A DNA stretch of 64,000 nucleotides from Geobacter sp. (GCA_016177775.1 JACOUQ010000004.1:1-64000); one strand, 5' to 3'; shown: positions 19,239 to 29,197, counted from the first letter of the stretch. Numbers and translations: made by a program. Notes: generated from the letters alone by a model not told the origin.

Positions 19239-19736
19239 TCACTCGCGCACGTAGATGTCCTGGTCGGACTTGTCCACCATGGTCATGACGTGCATGTACT
19301 CGTCCTCGATCAGGTCGTAGTGCTTCTGGGTCTCCTTGACCACCCGCTCGAAAACGCTCCTCACCAAAGGATCGATGATGTCCTTGGCCAGCACCAGGTA
19401 ATGGTCGAGGGTCGCTTTTTCCTCCCGCAGGGCGATCTCCAGTGCCTGTTGCTCGTGGGTCTCCTCGTCAATGGCCCGCAGCAGTGCCCTGTAGGTCGGG
19501 TTCTCGGTGTTGGGAGGGGTTTCCATGAAGCTCTTCAGATCTCCGAATTCTCCCCCCCTGTAATGGTCGAAGAACGACTTCAGGTGCCCCACCTCCTCGT
19601 TAGCCAGCAGTTCGAACACCTTTTGCGCCCGATCGTTTGCAGTAGCTGACGCGGCCTTGCGATAGAAATCCATGCTGTCCTTTTCCCCCTGGATCGCCAT
19701 CCTGAGGGCTTCCTGCACATTATATTCTTTTCCCAT
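19239..19736 (-). CDS. rubrerythrin-like ferritin-fold protein
   Basis: A 165-aa four-helix diiron protein. Helix motifs EKDSMDFYRKAA and NEEVGHLKSFF in the first half and DEETHEQQALEIALREEKATLDHY in the second carry the expected Glu and His ligands. The C-terminal rubredoxin domain of classical rubrerythrin is absent, so it belongs to the short, erythrin-type group, often linked to peroxide or iron handling. A cytochrome gene follows with overlap. The ATG has a weak upstream GGAG. Confidence 0.82.
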   Translation of the reverse strand: MGKEYNVQEALRMAIQGEKDSMDFYRKAASATANDRAQKVFELLANEEVGHLKSFFDHYRGGEFGDLKSFMETPPNTENPTYRALLRAIDEETHEQQALEIALREEKATLDHYLVLAKDIIDPLVRSVFERVVKETQKHYDLIEDEYMHVMTMVDKSDQDIYVRE

Positions 19737-19837
19737 GACAATGCACCTCCGTTCTCTGATCAGTAGATCTTCCCGTATACAAAGAGTATATCGGGCCGGA
19801 GAGAGTCTGCAACGGGTGAGAGCGAATTTTTCGGTTG

Positions 19838-20608
19838 TTAATTAGACAAGAGGTCGTTCACCACGACCCCGGCCATGGTGAGGCCGAATATGGAGGGGAT
19901 GTAGGAGATACTGCCCAGGATGACGCGGCGATGCTCGCAGGAAAAGAGCTGCTCGTTGCGGTTGGGGCAGATGCAGTCACTCTTGCAGCCGGCGTCCTTG
20001 ACGCGCGGCTCGCGGTACTCCTCGGTGGAGTAGACCACCTTCACTCCGCGCTCGATGCCGCGCTGGCGCAGGAGCTTGCGCACCGAGCGGGCCATGCGGC
20101 ACTTGTGGGTTTCGGAGATGTCCGCCACGTGGATCTTGGTAGGGTCGAGCTTGGCGGCTGCCCCCATGCTGGCAATGATCGGCAGGCCCCGTTCCAGGCA
20201 GGTGGTGATGAGGTGCACCTTGGCAGTGAAGTGATCAATGGCGTCCACCACATAGTCGAAGTGGCCGGCCAGCAGCATGTCGCTCTTTTCCGCTGAGTAA
20301 AATTCCCGATAAGGGACGATCTCGGCCTCGGGGCTTATCAGGCGGAGCCTCTCCGCCATCACCTGAACCTTGGCCCGCCCCACGGTCCCGTCCATGGCAT
20401 GGAGCTGGCGGTTCACATTGGTCAGGCAGATGTCGTCGAAATCAACGATGACCAGCCTGCCGATCCCGGCTCGGCAAAGGGCCTCGGCAGCATAGCTCCC
20501 CACCCCGCCCAGGCCGAAAATTGCCACTGTAGCCTGCTTCAGGCGCTCCAGCCCCTCCGGGCCAATCAGGAGTTCAGTGCGGGAAAATCGATGCAGACGG
20601 GACATCAT
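19838..20608 (-). CDS. tcdA: tRNA threonylcarbamoyladenosine dehydratase
   Basis: A 256-aa E1-like adenylating enzyme that cyclises t6A37 of ANN-decoding tRNAs to ct6A. It has GLGGVGSYAAEALCRAGIG (nucleotide-binding), DFDDICLTNVNRQ, and a zinc-type pattern near CKSDCICPNR. Length and the N-terminal RFSRTELLIGPEGLERL match TcdA (formerly YgdL/CsdL) and not ThiF or MoeB. No sulfur-carrier genes are nearby. Confidence 0.9.
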   Translation of the reverse strand: MMSRLHRFSRTELLIGPEGLERLKQATVAIFGLGGVGSYAAEALCRAGIGRLVIVDFDDICLTNVNRQLHAMDGTVGRAKVQVMAERLRLISPEAEIVPYREFYSAEKSDMLLAGHFDYVVDAIDHFTAKVHLITTCLERGLPIIASMGAAAKLDPTKIHVADISETHKCRMARSVRKLLRQRGIERGVKVVYSTEEYREPRVKDAGCKSDCICPNRNEQLFSCEHRRVILGSISYIPSIFGLTMAGVVVNDLLSN

Positions 20609-20673
20609 TTTTTCCTTTCAAACAGTATGTCGCAACGCGATGTCAGATTCTATACTACGTCAAAGCGACACCT

Positions 20674-20752
20674 GACCACCCCTAACCCCTCCTGAACCAG
20701 GAGGGGGACTTAAAGCTCCCCTCCTTGATAAGGAGGGGCTGGGGGTGGTCGA
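20674..20752. repeat. palindromic intergenic repeat (CCACCCC...GGAGGGG family)
   Basis: GACCACCCCTAACCCC at the left is mirrored by GGGGCTGGGGGTGGTC at the right, with inner CTCCT/AGGAGGGG palindromes. Related copies are at 32118-32392 and 34765-34871. It ends within the 3' end of pcrA. Confidence 0.8.
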
Positions 20753-20754
20753 GA

Positions 20755-22980
20755 TTAAACCCTTTCCAGTCCGGCGAACCTGACGAGAAGTTTTTTGGGG
20801 CCGACAGTATTAAACCAGACAATCACCTTCTGATTGTCCCCTTCCCCTTCCACCTTGCGGATGGTGCCGACGCCGAACTTGCCGTGGCGGACCTTCATCC
20901 CCAAGTATACCGCATCTTCCGCCTCGTCGGGGACAACTTCCACTTCTGGAAAATCAGGCTCGATCTCTGTCTCGAAAATAGCGGCAAGATTGTGGCGGTC
21001 TGTGTCGTGAGAACCCTGCGAGAAACGGCCAAACGTTCCCCACTGACTGCTCCCTGCCCCCTGCCGCTCTTCCTCTAAATCTAGAAACTCCCGCGGAATG
21101 TCGTCAAAGAACCGCGAAGGGGAGTTGAACTGCTCCTGACCAAAGATGCGCCGGCGGCGAGCATTGGTCAGAAAGAGGCGCTCCTTGGCCCTTGTCATCC
21201 CCACGTAGCAGAGCCGCCGTTCCTCCTCCATCTGGTGCGGGTCGTCCAGGGCGCGCACATGGGGGAAGAGCCGCTCCTCCATGCCGACAATGAAGACCAG
21301 CGGGAACTCCAACCCCTTGGCGGAGTGGAGCGTCATGAAGGTCGCGGCCTCCACGCCGGCGTCGCTCCGCTCCAGATCGGACACCAGCGCCACTTGCTCC
21401 AGGAAGGCGGACAGCCCCTTCTCACCGCTGGAGCGGTCGAACTCCTCCAAAGCCGACAGGAGTTCCTGGAGGTTGGCAAGGCGGTCATCGGCCTCCGGAG
21501 TCCGCTCCCCCTTGAGCCGGTCGGCGTATCCGGTCTCCTGGATAAGGCGCGACGCCAGCTCCGCCAGGGAAACAGCGCCAGCCAGTATCCGGAAATTCTC
21601 CATGAGGGCGCCGAACGCGGCCAGCTTCCCCCGCGGCCCCGCTCCCAGGAGCCCTCCGCTTGACGCCTCCCGCAACGCTTCGTAAAGCGTGATACCCCTT
21701 GCGGCGGCAAGCTCTCCCACCTTGTCCACAGTGGCATGGCCGATGCCGCGCGCAGGAGTGTTGATGATTCGTTTGAGGGAAATCTCATCCGCCGGGTTGT
21801 CCAGGACCTTCAGGTAGGCGAGGATGTCCTTGATCTCCAGCCGCTCATAGAAACGGACGGCACCGACCATCCGGTAGGGGATGCCGTCGGCCACCAGGGC
21901 GTCCTCCAGAACGCGGGACTGGGCATTGGTCCGGTAGAAGACCGCCACGTCCCGCAGGTCCCCCCCTTTCCTGACATGCCGCTCGATCTCGCGGCTGACG
22001 AACCTCGCCTCGTCCCGCTCGTCGGTCAAGCGGCGATAGACGATCTTTTCCCCCAGCGGGTTGTCGGTCCAGAGGGTCTTGGGCTTGCGCCCCCGGTTCC
22101 TGGCCACGACACTCCCGGCAGCGGTGAGGATGGTGCGGGTGGATCGGTAGTTCTGCTCCAGCTTCACCACCTTGACGCCGGGGAAATCCTGCTCGAAGTC
22201 GAGGATATTGCGGATGTCGGCGCCGCGCCACCGGTAGATGGACTGGTCGTCGTCCCCCACCACGCACAGGTTGCGGAGGCTTCCGGCCAGAAGCTTCACC
22301 AGGCGGTACTGTACCGGGTTCGTGTCCTGGTACTCGTCCACCAGGATCCAGCGGAAGCGGTCCTGGTAATGGCGCAGCACCTCAGGGTGCTCGTCGAAAA
22401 GGCGCACTGTCAGGAGAATCAGATCGCCGAAGTCAACGGCATTGCACTTCTGCAGCCGCGCCTGGTAGGCGGTATAAACCTGGGCAATCTTCTCCTGCAT
22501 GTAGTCGGAAGTGGGGAGGTCCCCAGGAAGGAGCCCGGCGTTCTTGCACTCATCGATGGCGCTGGAGAACATCTTGGCAGGGAAGCGCTTCTCGTCGAGG
22601 TGCAGCTCGGCCACCACCTCCTTAAGAAGCTTCTCGGAATCCTTGTCGTCATAGATGGCAAAGTTGGGGTCATAGCCGAGCCGCTGGATCTCGCGGCGCA
22701 GGATGCGGACACAGGCGGAGTGGAAAGTGGCGATAAGTGGCGCCTCGCCGGGACCGACGAGCTTTTCCACCCGCTCGCGCATCTCTCCGGCTGCCTTGTT
22801 GGTGAAGGTGACCGCCAGAATCTGCCAGGGAGGGATGCCCAGCTCCTTGATGAGATGGGCTATCCGGTGGACAATGACGCGGGTCTTGCCCGAACCGGCG
22901 CCGGCCAGGATCAGAAGCGGCCCTTCACCGTGGAGGACCGCCTCCTTCTGGGGAGGATTTAGATGGTGGAGTAGATTCAT
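20755..22980 (-). CDS. pcrA: UvrD/PcrA-type DNA helicase
   Basis: This superfamily I 3'-5' DNA helicase of 741 aa acts in repair and in clearing of replication blocks. Walker A is LAGAGSGKTRVI, motif II is ILVDEYQDTNP, followed by GDDDQSIYRWRGA, KLEQNYRSTRTIL and the VHSAKGLEFPLVF-like MTLHSAKGLEFPL segment. The C-terminal 45 residues form the Tudor-like PcrA tail (VRHGKFGVGTIRKVEGEG), favouring PcrA over Rep. Full length. It lies downstream of tRNA-Ala with a terminator between them. Confidence 0.94.
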   Translation of the reverse strand: MNLLHHLNPPQKEAVLHGEGPLLILAGAGSGKTRVIVHRIAHLIKELGIPPWQILAVTFTNKAAGEMRERVEKLVGPGEAPLIATFHSACVRILRREIQRLGYDPNFAIYDDKDSEKLLKEVVAELHLDEKRFPAKMFSSAIDECKNAGLLPGDLPTSDYMQEKIAQVYTAYQARLQKCNAVDFGDLILLTVRLFDEHPEVLRHYQDRFRWILVDEYQDTNPVQYRLVKLLAGSLRNLCVVGDDDQSIYRWRGADIRNILDFEQDFPGVKVVKLEQNYRSTRTILTAAGSVVARNRGRKPKTLWTDNPLGEKIVYRRLTDERDEARFVSREIERHVRKGGDLRDVAVFYRTNAQSRVLEDALVADGIPYRMVGAVRFYERLEIKDILAYLKVLDNPADEISLKRIINTPARGIGHATVDKVGELAAARGITLYEALREASSGGLLGAGPRGKLAAFGALMENFRILAGAVSLAELASRLIQETGYADRLKGERTPEADDRLANLQELLSALEEFDRSSGEKGLSAFLEQVALVSDLERSDAGVEAATFMTLHSAKGLEFPLVFIVGMEERLFPHVRALDDPHQMEEERRLCYVGMTRAKERLFLTNARRRRIFGQEQFNSPSRFFDDIPREFLDLEEERQGAGSSQWGTFGRFSQGSHDTDRHNLAAIFETEIEPDFPEVEVVPDEAEDAVYLGMKVRHGKFGVGTIRKVEGEGDNQKVIVWFNTVGPKKLLVRFAGLERV

Positions 22981-23002
22981 TGGATTATTGTCCGCGGAAC
23001 AG

Positions 23003-23038
23003 AAAAAGGGGTTGCGCTACCGGCGCAGGCCCCTTTTG
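23003..23038 (-). terminator. terminator downstream of tRNA-Ala
   Basis: On the minus strand AAAAGGGGCCTGCGC pairs with GCGCAACCCCTTTTT and ends in T residues, immediately after the tRNA 3' end. Confidence 0.85.
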
Positions 23039-23043
23039 ATTTC

Positions 23044-23119
23044 TGGTGGAGATGAACGGGATCGAACCGTCGACCTATGCGTTGCGAACGCATCGCTCTC
23101 CCAGCTGAGCTACATCCCC
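23044..23119 (-). tRNA. tRNA-Ala(CGC)
   Basis: The 76-base minus-strand sequence folds as a cloverleaf. The acceptor GGGGATG pairs with CATCTCC with G3-U70, the identity element of alanine tRNA. The D arm is GCTC...GAGC, the anticodon stem ATGCG/CGCAT holds loop TTCGCAA with anticodon CGC, and the T arm contains GGTTCGATCC. The CCA end is encoded. It would read GCG codons. Confidence 0.95.
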
Positions 23120-23239
23120 AAGACGTGGTGAACATCGCGACTGTGCTGTCGCAGTGTTGAACTATACAACAAATGCTTATCCTTGAAAAGGGGGAATTTA
23201 AGGGAAGTAGTATCAGTCCTGAATCCGTGAGGATTGAGA

Positions 23240-25534
23240 TCAGTGATTGGCAGGAAGGAGAACCGTGAACTCGACCCCCACGCCCGGCTGGTTGTTTATC
23301 CGCAGCTTGCCGCCGTGATTGGAGACGATTGCCTGCACTATCGGAAGTCCAAGGCCGGTGCCGTGGTCCTTGGTGGTGAAGAAAGGATCGAATATTCTGT
23401 TGAGCAGCTCCAGCTGTATCCCCCCCCCCGTATCCGCCAGCCTGACCGAGATTGCCGGGGCATCGTCCAGGGTCCCCTGTTCCAGGGAAATCCCCAGCCT
23501 CCCCCCGCCAGGCATGGCCTGCAGCGAGTTGGCAATGAGGTTGAGAAATACCTGCTTGAGCTGCTTGCTGTCACCCTTGACGAACATCCTCTCCGCCGGG
23601 ATATCCTTGCCGATTGCCACCCCACTCTTCTGCACCTGGTCCGACAAGATGGCCAGCGCTTCCTCGATGATCTCGGCCACATCGCATTTGGCGGAAGAGA
23701 CGACCTTTTTCCTGGAAAATATCAGGATATCCGTCAGCATCTGTTCCAGCCGCTCCACCTCGCGAGTGATGATATCGGCATATTTCCACTCCGCAGAGCC
23801 CTGCGCCGTCTTTTTCCCGAGGCGCCGGGCAAAGCCGCCGATGGAGACCAGCGGGTTTTTCAACTCATGGGCAATGCTCGCCGCCATCTCACCGAGCATG
23901 GCGAGCTTTTCCCCCTGGAGAAGGCGATCCCGTGCCTCCTGCAAGTGCCGGTCGGTGTCCTCGATCCGGTTGTAAAGCATGGAGTTCTCTATGGCCATTC
24001 CCGCCTGGTTGGTGAAGAGCTGCAGATAACGCAGGTTATCGCGAGTGATCGACTTCCTGGAGAATGGATTATCCACCAGGATGACCCCGACCACTTTCCC
24101 CCTGGCAATAAGAGGCGCAGAGGCAAAGGAAGTAATGTCAAAGCGATCAGTAAAATCCCGGTCAACAACCTTTTCTCTCGCTACGTCCGGCACATGGATG
24201 CAGCGGCGATCCAGCACGGCACGGGCCGTGACGTTTTTCGAGCGGTCAAGCTCCAGCCTGGCTCCCCGCACCTTGCGGCTGAAAGGGGAATCGCTCTGGC
24301 GCGTCATCTGCTCTTCGGAGATCTCCCATCTGCTGAGCAGAATATCCTCCCCCTCCTCCATGGCCGGGAGGATCCCCTCCGCCGTCTCCTGCGTGACCCC
24401 GAGCATCCCCTGCATGATGCCGGTCCGCTCGTTGATCAGGAAGAGCATGGCCCTTTCGAAACAGGAGTTCGGCCCGGCAGTCAGGGCGGTCAGGATCAGG
24501 TGAATCAGCTTGTTGAGATTGATGGTGGAGAGCATGGTATTGCTGATCCGGTACAGAAGTGCTATTTCCCGCAGCTTCTTGTCGTTTTCCCGGGCAAGGG
24601 CCTCCATGCGCTGAGCGGAGAGCGTACTTTCAAGGGCGTTGTCGACAAGCACCATCATGTTTTCGAGGAGTTCCCTGTCTTCCTCGTCATAGTTGCGGTA
24701 AAGACCGTTGCCGCCCTTTCTCCCGAAAACCGTGATTGTCCCCGTGACGTTGCCGGCAAATTTCAGCGGCACGCATATGCTTGAGGCGGGTAGATCGGGG
24801 TCGGCGACAATGTCGGTTACCAGGAGCGGCATGCCGCTTTCCATGACCCTCGCCGAATATTCCGCTTCCAGCTCGTGCAGAGTCGCGAGATGGGGCTTTA
24901 GAGCCGTTACGCACTTCGCGTACACCTTTTTGCCCCGTCCGGCGGGAGGATTCAGGCGCAAAAGCGTGCAGAGCGAGCCGGTATTTCCTTGAACCCCCCT
25001 GAGCGTCTTCGCCAGGACGGCTTCGGCCTTCATGGGCCGGTTGATGCCGAAGCCGAAATCATTGAGCGCGGAGAGGTCCCTGATCCTTCGGCCTGATTCC
25101 TCAACAATGCCGGCTGAGCGGAGCAGTCCAGCCATTAATTTCAAAATATCCTGAAGAAGGCGATCATGCGTATCAGGAGACGGCACATCCCGCTCCGGGC
25201 AAAGGTAAATCATCCCCAGAAGCCTGCCGCTGTCCATAAGAGGAAGAGAAAAAGTCCCGGCCCCGCTCAATGTGGCATGCTGGGAAATAGCATGGGGAAC
25301 CAGATCATCAGCGGGAATGGTGCATGATTGCACCTGTTCCGGGCCGGAACTGGCAATCCTGGCTATGAAGCAATGCTTGTCTGAATCGAGGATGTAAATG
25401 GATGCCGATTCAAGGTGAAATGTCTTTGAAAGCAGTTGGGAAAGGGATTTCAGACGGGCATGATGGGAGAGGCTTCCGGAATGGGCAATATGAACGGCAG
25501 AACTCAGGATGTCGAATCTATCCTGCGTAACCAT
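23240..25534 (-). CDS. multi-GAF sensor histidine kinase
   Basis: A 764-aa soluble two-component kinase. Three GAF-like domains occupy about residues 10-130, 150-300 and 330-510. A HisKA domain with ASIAHELKNPLVSIGG follows, then a HATPase domain with NLIANSLQAMP (N box), ADTGGGI (G1) and DHGTGLGLPIV (G2). No transmembrane segment is seen, so it probably senses an internal small molecule or redox signal. The frame runs to 25630, but ATG-ATG at 25537/25534 follows CAGGAG; the second ATG has the better spacing. No response regulator is adjacent; the upstream gene is a DksA-type factor. Confidence 0.88.
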   Translation of the reverse strand: MVTQDRFDILSSAVHIAHSGSLSHHARLKSLSQLLSKTFHLESASIYILDSDKHCFIARIASSGPEQVQSCTIPADDLVPHAISQHATLSGAGTFSLPLMDSGRLLGMIYLCPERDVPSPDTHDRLLQDILKLMAGLLRSAGIVEESGRRIRDLSALNDFGFGINRPMKAEAVLAKTLRGVQGNTGSLCTLLRLNPPAGRGKKVYAKCVTALKPHLATLHELEAEYSARVMESGMPLLVTDIVADPDLPASSICVPLKFAGNVTGTITVFGRKGGNGLYRNYDEEDRELLENMMVLVDNALESTLSAQRMEALARENDKKLREIALLYRISNTMLSTINLNKLIHLILTALTAGPNSCFERAMLFLINERTGIMQGMLGVTQETAEGILPAMEEGEDILLSRWEISEEQMTRQSDSPFSRKVRGARLELDRSKNVTARAVLDRRCIHVPDVAREKVVDRDFTDRFDITSFASAPLIARGKVVGVILVDNPFSRKSITRDNLRYLQLFTNQAGMAIENSMLYNRIEDTDRHLQEARDRLLQGEKLAMLGEMAASIAHELKNPLVSIGGFARRLGKKTAQGSAEWKYADIITREVERLEQMLTDILIFSRKKVVSSAKCDVAEIIEEALAILSDQVQKSGVAIGKDIPAERMFVKGDSKQLKQVFLNLIANSLQAMPGGGRLGISLEQGTLDDAPAISVRLADTGGGIQLELLNRIFDPFFTTKDHGTGLGLPIVQAIVSNHGGKLRINNQPGVGVEFTVLLPANH

Positions 25535-25586
25535 CATGGCTCCTGATTCCGGATTTTCAGACGGAGAAGGCGATTCCTTAATCAAT

Positions 25587-25943
25587 TCAGGGGCGTTTTT
25601 CTCCCCGTTCCTCGTCGGTCTTGCAATCAATGCAGAGGGTGGTCACCGGGCGCGCCCTGAGGCGGGCCTCGCTGATCGGCTCTTCGCATTTTTCGCAAAT
25701 ACCGAATTCACCGTCGTCGATACGCTGCAAGGCTTCCCGGATCTTGTTCGACAGCCTACGCTCGCGGTCCCGGATCCGCAACTCGAAATTGCGGTCCGAT
25801 TCGAGGGTGGCGCGGTCGTTCGGATCGGGAATATTGTCGCTGTCCTTGTTCATGGTGGAAACGGTCTTTCCCGCCTCTTCCATGAGCTTGCGCATCTCTT
25901 CCTGCAGTATACCACGAAAGTATTCAAGTTTTTCTGCATCCAT
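25587..25943 (-). CDS. DksA/TraR-type zinc-finger transcription factor
   Basis: A 118-aa member of the DksA family. A coiled-coil forms the first two thirds, with NIPDPNDRATLESDRNFELR near the tip. The C-terminal zinc finger is CEKCEEP...LCIDCK, with all four Cys. Members bind RNA polymerase through the secondary channel, often with ppGpp. It is shorter than E. coli DksA (151 aa). The downstream histidine kinase begins about 50 bases later and may be co-transcribed. Confidence 0.88.
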   Translation of the reverse strand: MDAEKLEYFRGILQEEMRKLMEEAGKTVSTMNKDSDNIPDPNDRATLESDRNFELRIRDRERRLSNKIREALQRIDDGEFGICEKCEEPISEARLRARPVTTLCIDCKTDEERGEKRP

Positions 25944-26036
25944 AACCAGAACCCCGAGATGTCATAAGTCCTTCTAATACTAAGGAAATTCACGCTGCAA
26001 GTAAAGATAAATTTCCTGTCCGAGTTGGAAGTATGT

Positions 26037-27380
26037 CTAAAAAAGTTGAGCCAGGGCCTCTTCCAGGGATTTTACCCCCACAAGTTCAATCCCCTTGGCC
26101 TTTGCCTGCCTTACGCTTCCCGCCGGCAGGATGCATCGGGTAAAACCGAGCTTGGCCGCCTCCTTGAGCCGCATCTCCGGCTGGGTGACGGCCCGCACCT
26201 CGCCGGCGAGCCCCACCTCCCCGAGCACCATGGTATTAGGATCGATGACTTTGTCCAGATAGCTGGAGGCCACCGCTGCCACAGCCCCAAGGTCGGCGGC
26301 AGGCTCCGACAGGCGCATGCCGCCGGCAACGTTGAGGAAGATGTCCTGCCCCCCCAGCGCCATCCCCACCTTTTTCTCCAGCACCGCCACCAGGAGCGCC
26401 AGCCGGTTATGGTCGATGCCTATGGTCGTCCGGCGCGGCATACCGAGGGACGATGACGTGACCAGCGCCTGCAGTTCCACCAGAAGCGGCCGGCTTCCCT
26501 CAAGCGTGGCAACCACCACCGACCCCGATGCCCCTGCCGGGCGCTCGGACAGGAAGAGCTCCGAAGGGTTTTTCACCTCCTGCAACCCCCCGTCGGTCAT
26601 CTCGAACACCCCGATCTCATTGGTGGAGCCGTAACGATTCTTGACCGCCCGCAGGATCCGGAACGGGTGGCCGGAGTCTCCCTCGAAATAGAGCACCGTG
26701 TCGACAATATGTTCCAGAACGCGAGGCCCGGCAATGGAGCCGTCCTTGGTCACATGGCCGACCAGCAGCACCGGCGTGCCGCTCCCTTTGGCGAGCAGCA
26801 TCAGCTTCCCCGCGCACTCGCGCACCTGGCTCACGCTGCCGGGGGCCGATTCCACCCCGCCAGTGAAGACCGTCTGGATGGAATCCACCACCACTGCCCG
26901 GGGCTGCAACCTCTTGATGTGGGTAAGTATCTTCTCCAGCGACGTCTCGGCCAGGATGTAGAGTCCGGAGGATTTAGACCCGAGACGCTCCCCCCGCATC
27001 CTGGTCTGGCGCGCAGACTCCTCTCCCGAGACATACAGAACTCCACCCGCTTCCGCGAGTTTGTTCATGGCCTGAAGAAGCAGGGTTGATTTGCCGATCC
27101 CCGGATCGCCCCCGATCAGCACCAGAGAACCGGCCACCAGCCCGCCGCCGAGAACGCGGTCAAATTCGGATATTCCGGTGCGAAAGCGCTCCTCATGCTC
27201 CTTCGGCACATCCGTAATCGGAATGGGAACCGAAGACCCGAGCGGATCCGCCACCCCCCCTCCCCGAAACTGCACCTCTTCCGCAAGGGTGTTCCATGAG
27301 GCACAATCCGGGCATTTGCCAAGCCACTTCGGGGATTGATACCCGCAATTCTGGCAGGTGTACAAGGTTTTCGTCTTCAC
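26037..27380 (-). CDS. radA: DNA repair protein RadA
   Basis: A 447-aa RecA-like branch-migration helicase acting in recombination. The N-terminal zinc finger is CQNCGYQ...GKCPDC, Walker A is GGDPGIGKST, the RadA-specific motif is VKNRYGSTNEIG, and a Lon-protease-like domain forms the C-terminus (LAGEVRAVTQPEMRLKEAA). Translation starts at GTG 27380, preceded by AGGAG. Full length and transcribed alone. Confidence 0.96.
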   Translation of the reverse strand: MKTKTLYTCQNCGYQSPKWLGKCPDCASWNTLAEEVQFRGGGVADPLGSSVPIPITDVPKEHEERFRTGISEFDRVLGGGLVAGSLVLIGGDPGIGKSTLLLQAMNKLAEAGGVLYVSGEESARQTRMRGERLGSKSSGLYILAETSLEKILTHIKRLQPRAVVVDSIQTVFTGGVESAPGSVSQVRECAGKLMLLAKGSGTPVLLVGHVTKDGSIAGPRVLEHIVDTVLYFEGDSGHPFRILRAVKNRYGSTNEIGVFEMTDGGLQEVKNPSELFLSERPAGASGSVVVATLEGSRPLLVELQALVTSSSLGMPRRTTIGIDHNRLALLVAVLEKKVGMALGGQDIFLNVAGGMRLSEPAADLGAVAAVASSYLDKVIDPNTMVLGEVGLAGEVRAVTQPEMRLKEAAKLGFTRCILPAGSVRQAKAKGIELVGVKSLEEALAQLF

Positions 27381-27566
27381 TACGACTCCTGTCTGCCGAG
27401 TTTAAGCGCATCATAATCCGTAACTGCAAATATTGTCAACAAACCTGGATTCTCCCCCTTCCTCCCCAAAGGCAACCATGGTATATATAGAAAGGATGCA
27501 ACAATATTTTCCCCCGGTTTTTTGTCCCGGCGGACCCGCAGGGCCTAAAGGACAAATAGACGGTAG

Positions 27567-27586
27567 CCCGGCGTTTCAACGCCGGG
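27567..27586. repeat. small hairpin upstream of the HEAT-repeat gene
   Basis: CCCGGCGTTTCAACGCCGGG, a perfect 8-bp stem with a short loop, 15 bases upstream of the start codon. It may be a REP-type element or a translation-affecting hairpin. Confidence 0.55.
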
Positions 27587-27601
27587 ACACTTAGAGAAAC
27601 C

Positions 27602-29194
27602 ATGTCCGACAAACAGGAACAGCATCTCAAACTAGTCAGAAGCGAGGCAGCCAAATCCATCGGCTCTGCCCTGGCGGACCTGTACCGCACCCTGAAGGTC
27701 ATAAGCTTCTACCCCAAGGAGCACCCCCTGCTGACAGAGGCCTTGTTGCGCGCCCACCAGATCCTCCAGGGCGCCCTTCAGGGCGGGCCCCTCTCCCTGA
27801 TTGTCTCGCGCGGCGGCTTTTCCCTCTCAACCGGCGCGTCAATCGACGGCAACCCAATGTCCCAGGCCCTGGCAAAAGAGCTCTTTTTCCGCCGGGCAAG
27901 CCAGCTCACCATCTTGCCCGACCTTACGCCGGACGACCTGAAGAATTTTCTTTCCCTGCTCCTGATGGAGCCGCGTAGAATTGCCGAGGCAGGCGGCCTG
28001 GAGCGCCTCATGGCGACCCGGAAGATAAAGACGATATGGGTCAACGAGCTCGACCTGTCGGCGATTTTCGCCAAGCAGCAGGCGATGGAGGTCGAGCAGG
28101 AGGTAGCCGCAAGCGATGAGGAGATCGAGGCTGCCCTGGCGGCATCTCAGGAGGTCCAGCCCCAGCCCCCCCAGGAGAAAGAGGAAGAAGACATCCGTGA
28201 GCTGATTCAGCTCATGAACGAAGAATTCGACGACAACCGCTATATCCAGCTTGCGGAACTCCTTGTCTCGAAAGCCGAGCAACTCAAGGGACAAGGCATG
28301 CACCAGGCTTTGCTCCATCCTGTCTTCTCGCTTTTCGCGCATCTTCTGGACAAGCGCCGAAGCAATGCTCAGCGGGAACATGCGGCCTTCACGCTGCAGC
28401 AGATCACGAACGGCATGGCCGATACTCTGGCCGAACAGGTGGAGAACAAGGATTTCCCCAGGAAGGATGAGTTGTTTCATGTTCTGAAGCACCTCGGCGC
28501 CCAGACTGTACCGCGCCTCATCGAACGTCTCGGCGTGGCGGACAACCTCTACGCCCGAAAAAGCCTGGCTTCTGCCCTGGTGCAGATCGGCGAACCCTCC
28601 ATCCCGTTTCTTGCGGCCATGCTTCAGGACAGCCGCTGGTACGTCATTCGCAACATGGTGGCAATCCTGGGAGAAATCGGCATACCCTCCAGCGTTCGGC
28701 TCCTGAAAGGCCCCGCTTACCACGAAGACGCAAGGGTCCGCAAGGAGACCATCCGGAGCCTCTCCAAAATCGGCGGGACCGAGGCAGAAGCCATCCTTAT
28801 AGGCCTTCTCACCACCAAGGACCGTGACGTCAAGCAGCAGGCAGTCCTCTCCTTGGGCATCATGCGCAGTCAGACGGCTGTTCAGCCCCTGTTGGACATT
28901 GTCTGGCATCGAGACTTCTTCGGCGATCTGGAGTCCCTCAAAAGGGAAGCGCTCCTCGCCATCGGCCGCATCGGTGACAGGCGCGCGGTACCCTATCTGG
29001 TCAAATTCCTCAACAAAAAACCGTTGTTCACTGTAAAAAGTCTGGAGGGTCTGAAAATAGCCGCAGCTTCCGCCCTCGGGAATATCGGCGACGAATCGGC
29101 CCTGGAGCCCCTACATTCCTTGTCCAAGCGCGGCGGACGACTCAGCGCCGCCTGCAACGAGGCGATCGACGCCATCGAACGCCTCCCCGGATAA
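27602..29194 (+). CDS. HEAT-repeat protein
   Basis: A 530-aa soluble helical protein. The C-terminal half (about residues 290-525) holds consecutive HEAT/PBS-lyase-type repeats with the pattern AL..IGEPSIPFLAAML / ILGEIGIPSSVRLLKG / SLGIMRSQTAVQPLL / ALGNIGDESALEPL. The N-terminal region is a helical module without repeats, followed by an acidic, Gln/Glu/Pro-rich linker (about 185-205). It ends three bases before the HD-GYP gene, so the two are co-transcribed and may act together as scaffold and signalling enzyme. No catalytic motif is evident. Confidence 0.8.
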   Translation: MSDKQEQHLKLVRSEAAKSIGSALADLYRTLKVISFYPKEHPLLTEALLRAHQILQGALQGGPLSLIVSRGGFSLSTGASIDGNPMSQALAKELFFRRASQLTILPDLTPDDLKNFLSLLLMEPRRIAEAGGLERLMATRKIKTIWVNELDLSAIFAKQQAMEVEQEVAASDEEIEAALAASQEVQPQPPQEKEEEDIRELIQLMNEEFDDNRYIQLAELLVSKAEQLKGQGMHQALLHPVFSLFAHLLDKRRSNAQREHAAFTLQQITNGMADTLAEQVENKDFPRKDELFHVLKHLGAQTVPRLIERLGVADNLYARKSLASALVQIGEPSIPFLAAMLQDSRWYVIRNMVAILGEIGIPSSVRLLKGPAYHEDARVRKETIRSLSKIGGTEAEAILIGLLTTKDRDVKQQAVLSLGIMRSQTAVQPLLDIVWHRDFFGDLESLKREALLAIGRIGDRRAVPYLVKFLNKKPLFTVKSLEGLKIAAASALGNIGDESALEPLHSLSKRGGRLSAACNEAIDAIERLPG

Positions 29195-29197
29195 TCC

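Noticed and set aside
20674-20752. CRISPR array
   Set aside because: The palindromic repeats in the window are dispersed single or paired elements without regular spacers, and no cas genes are present.
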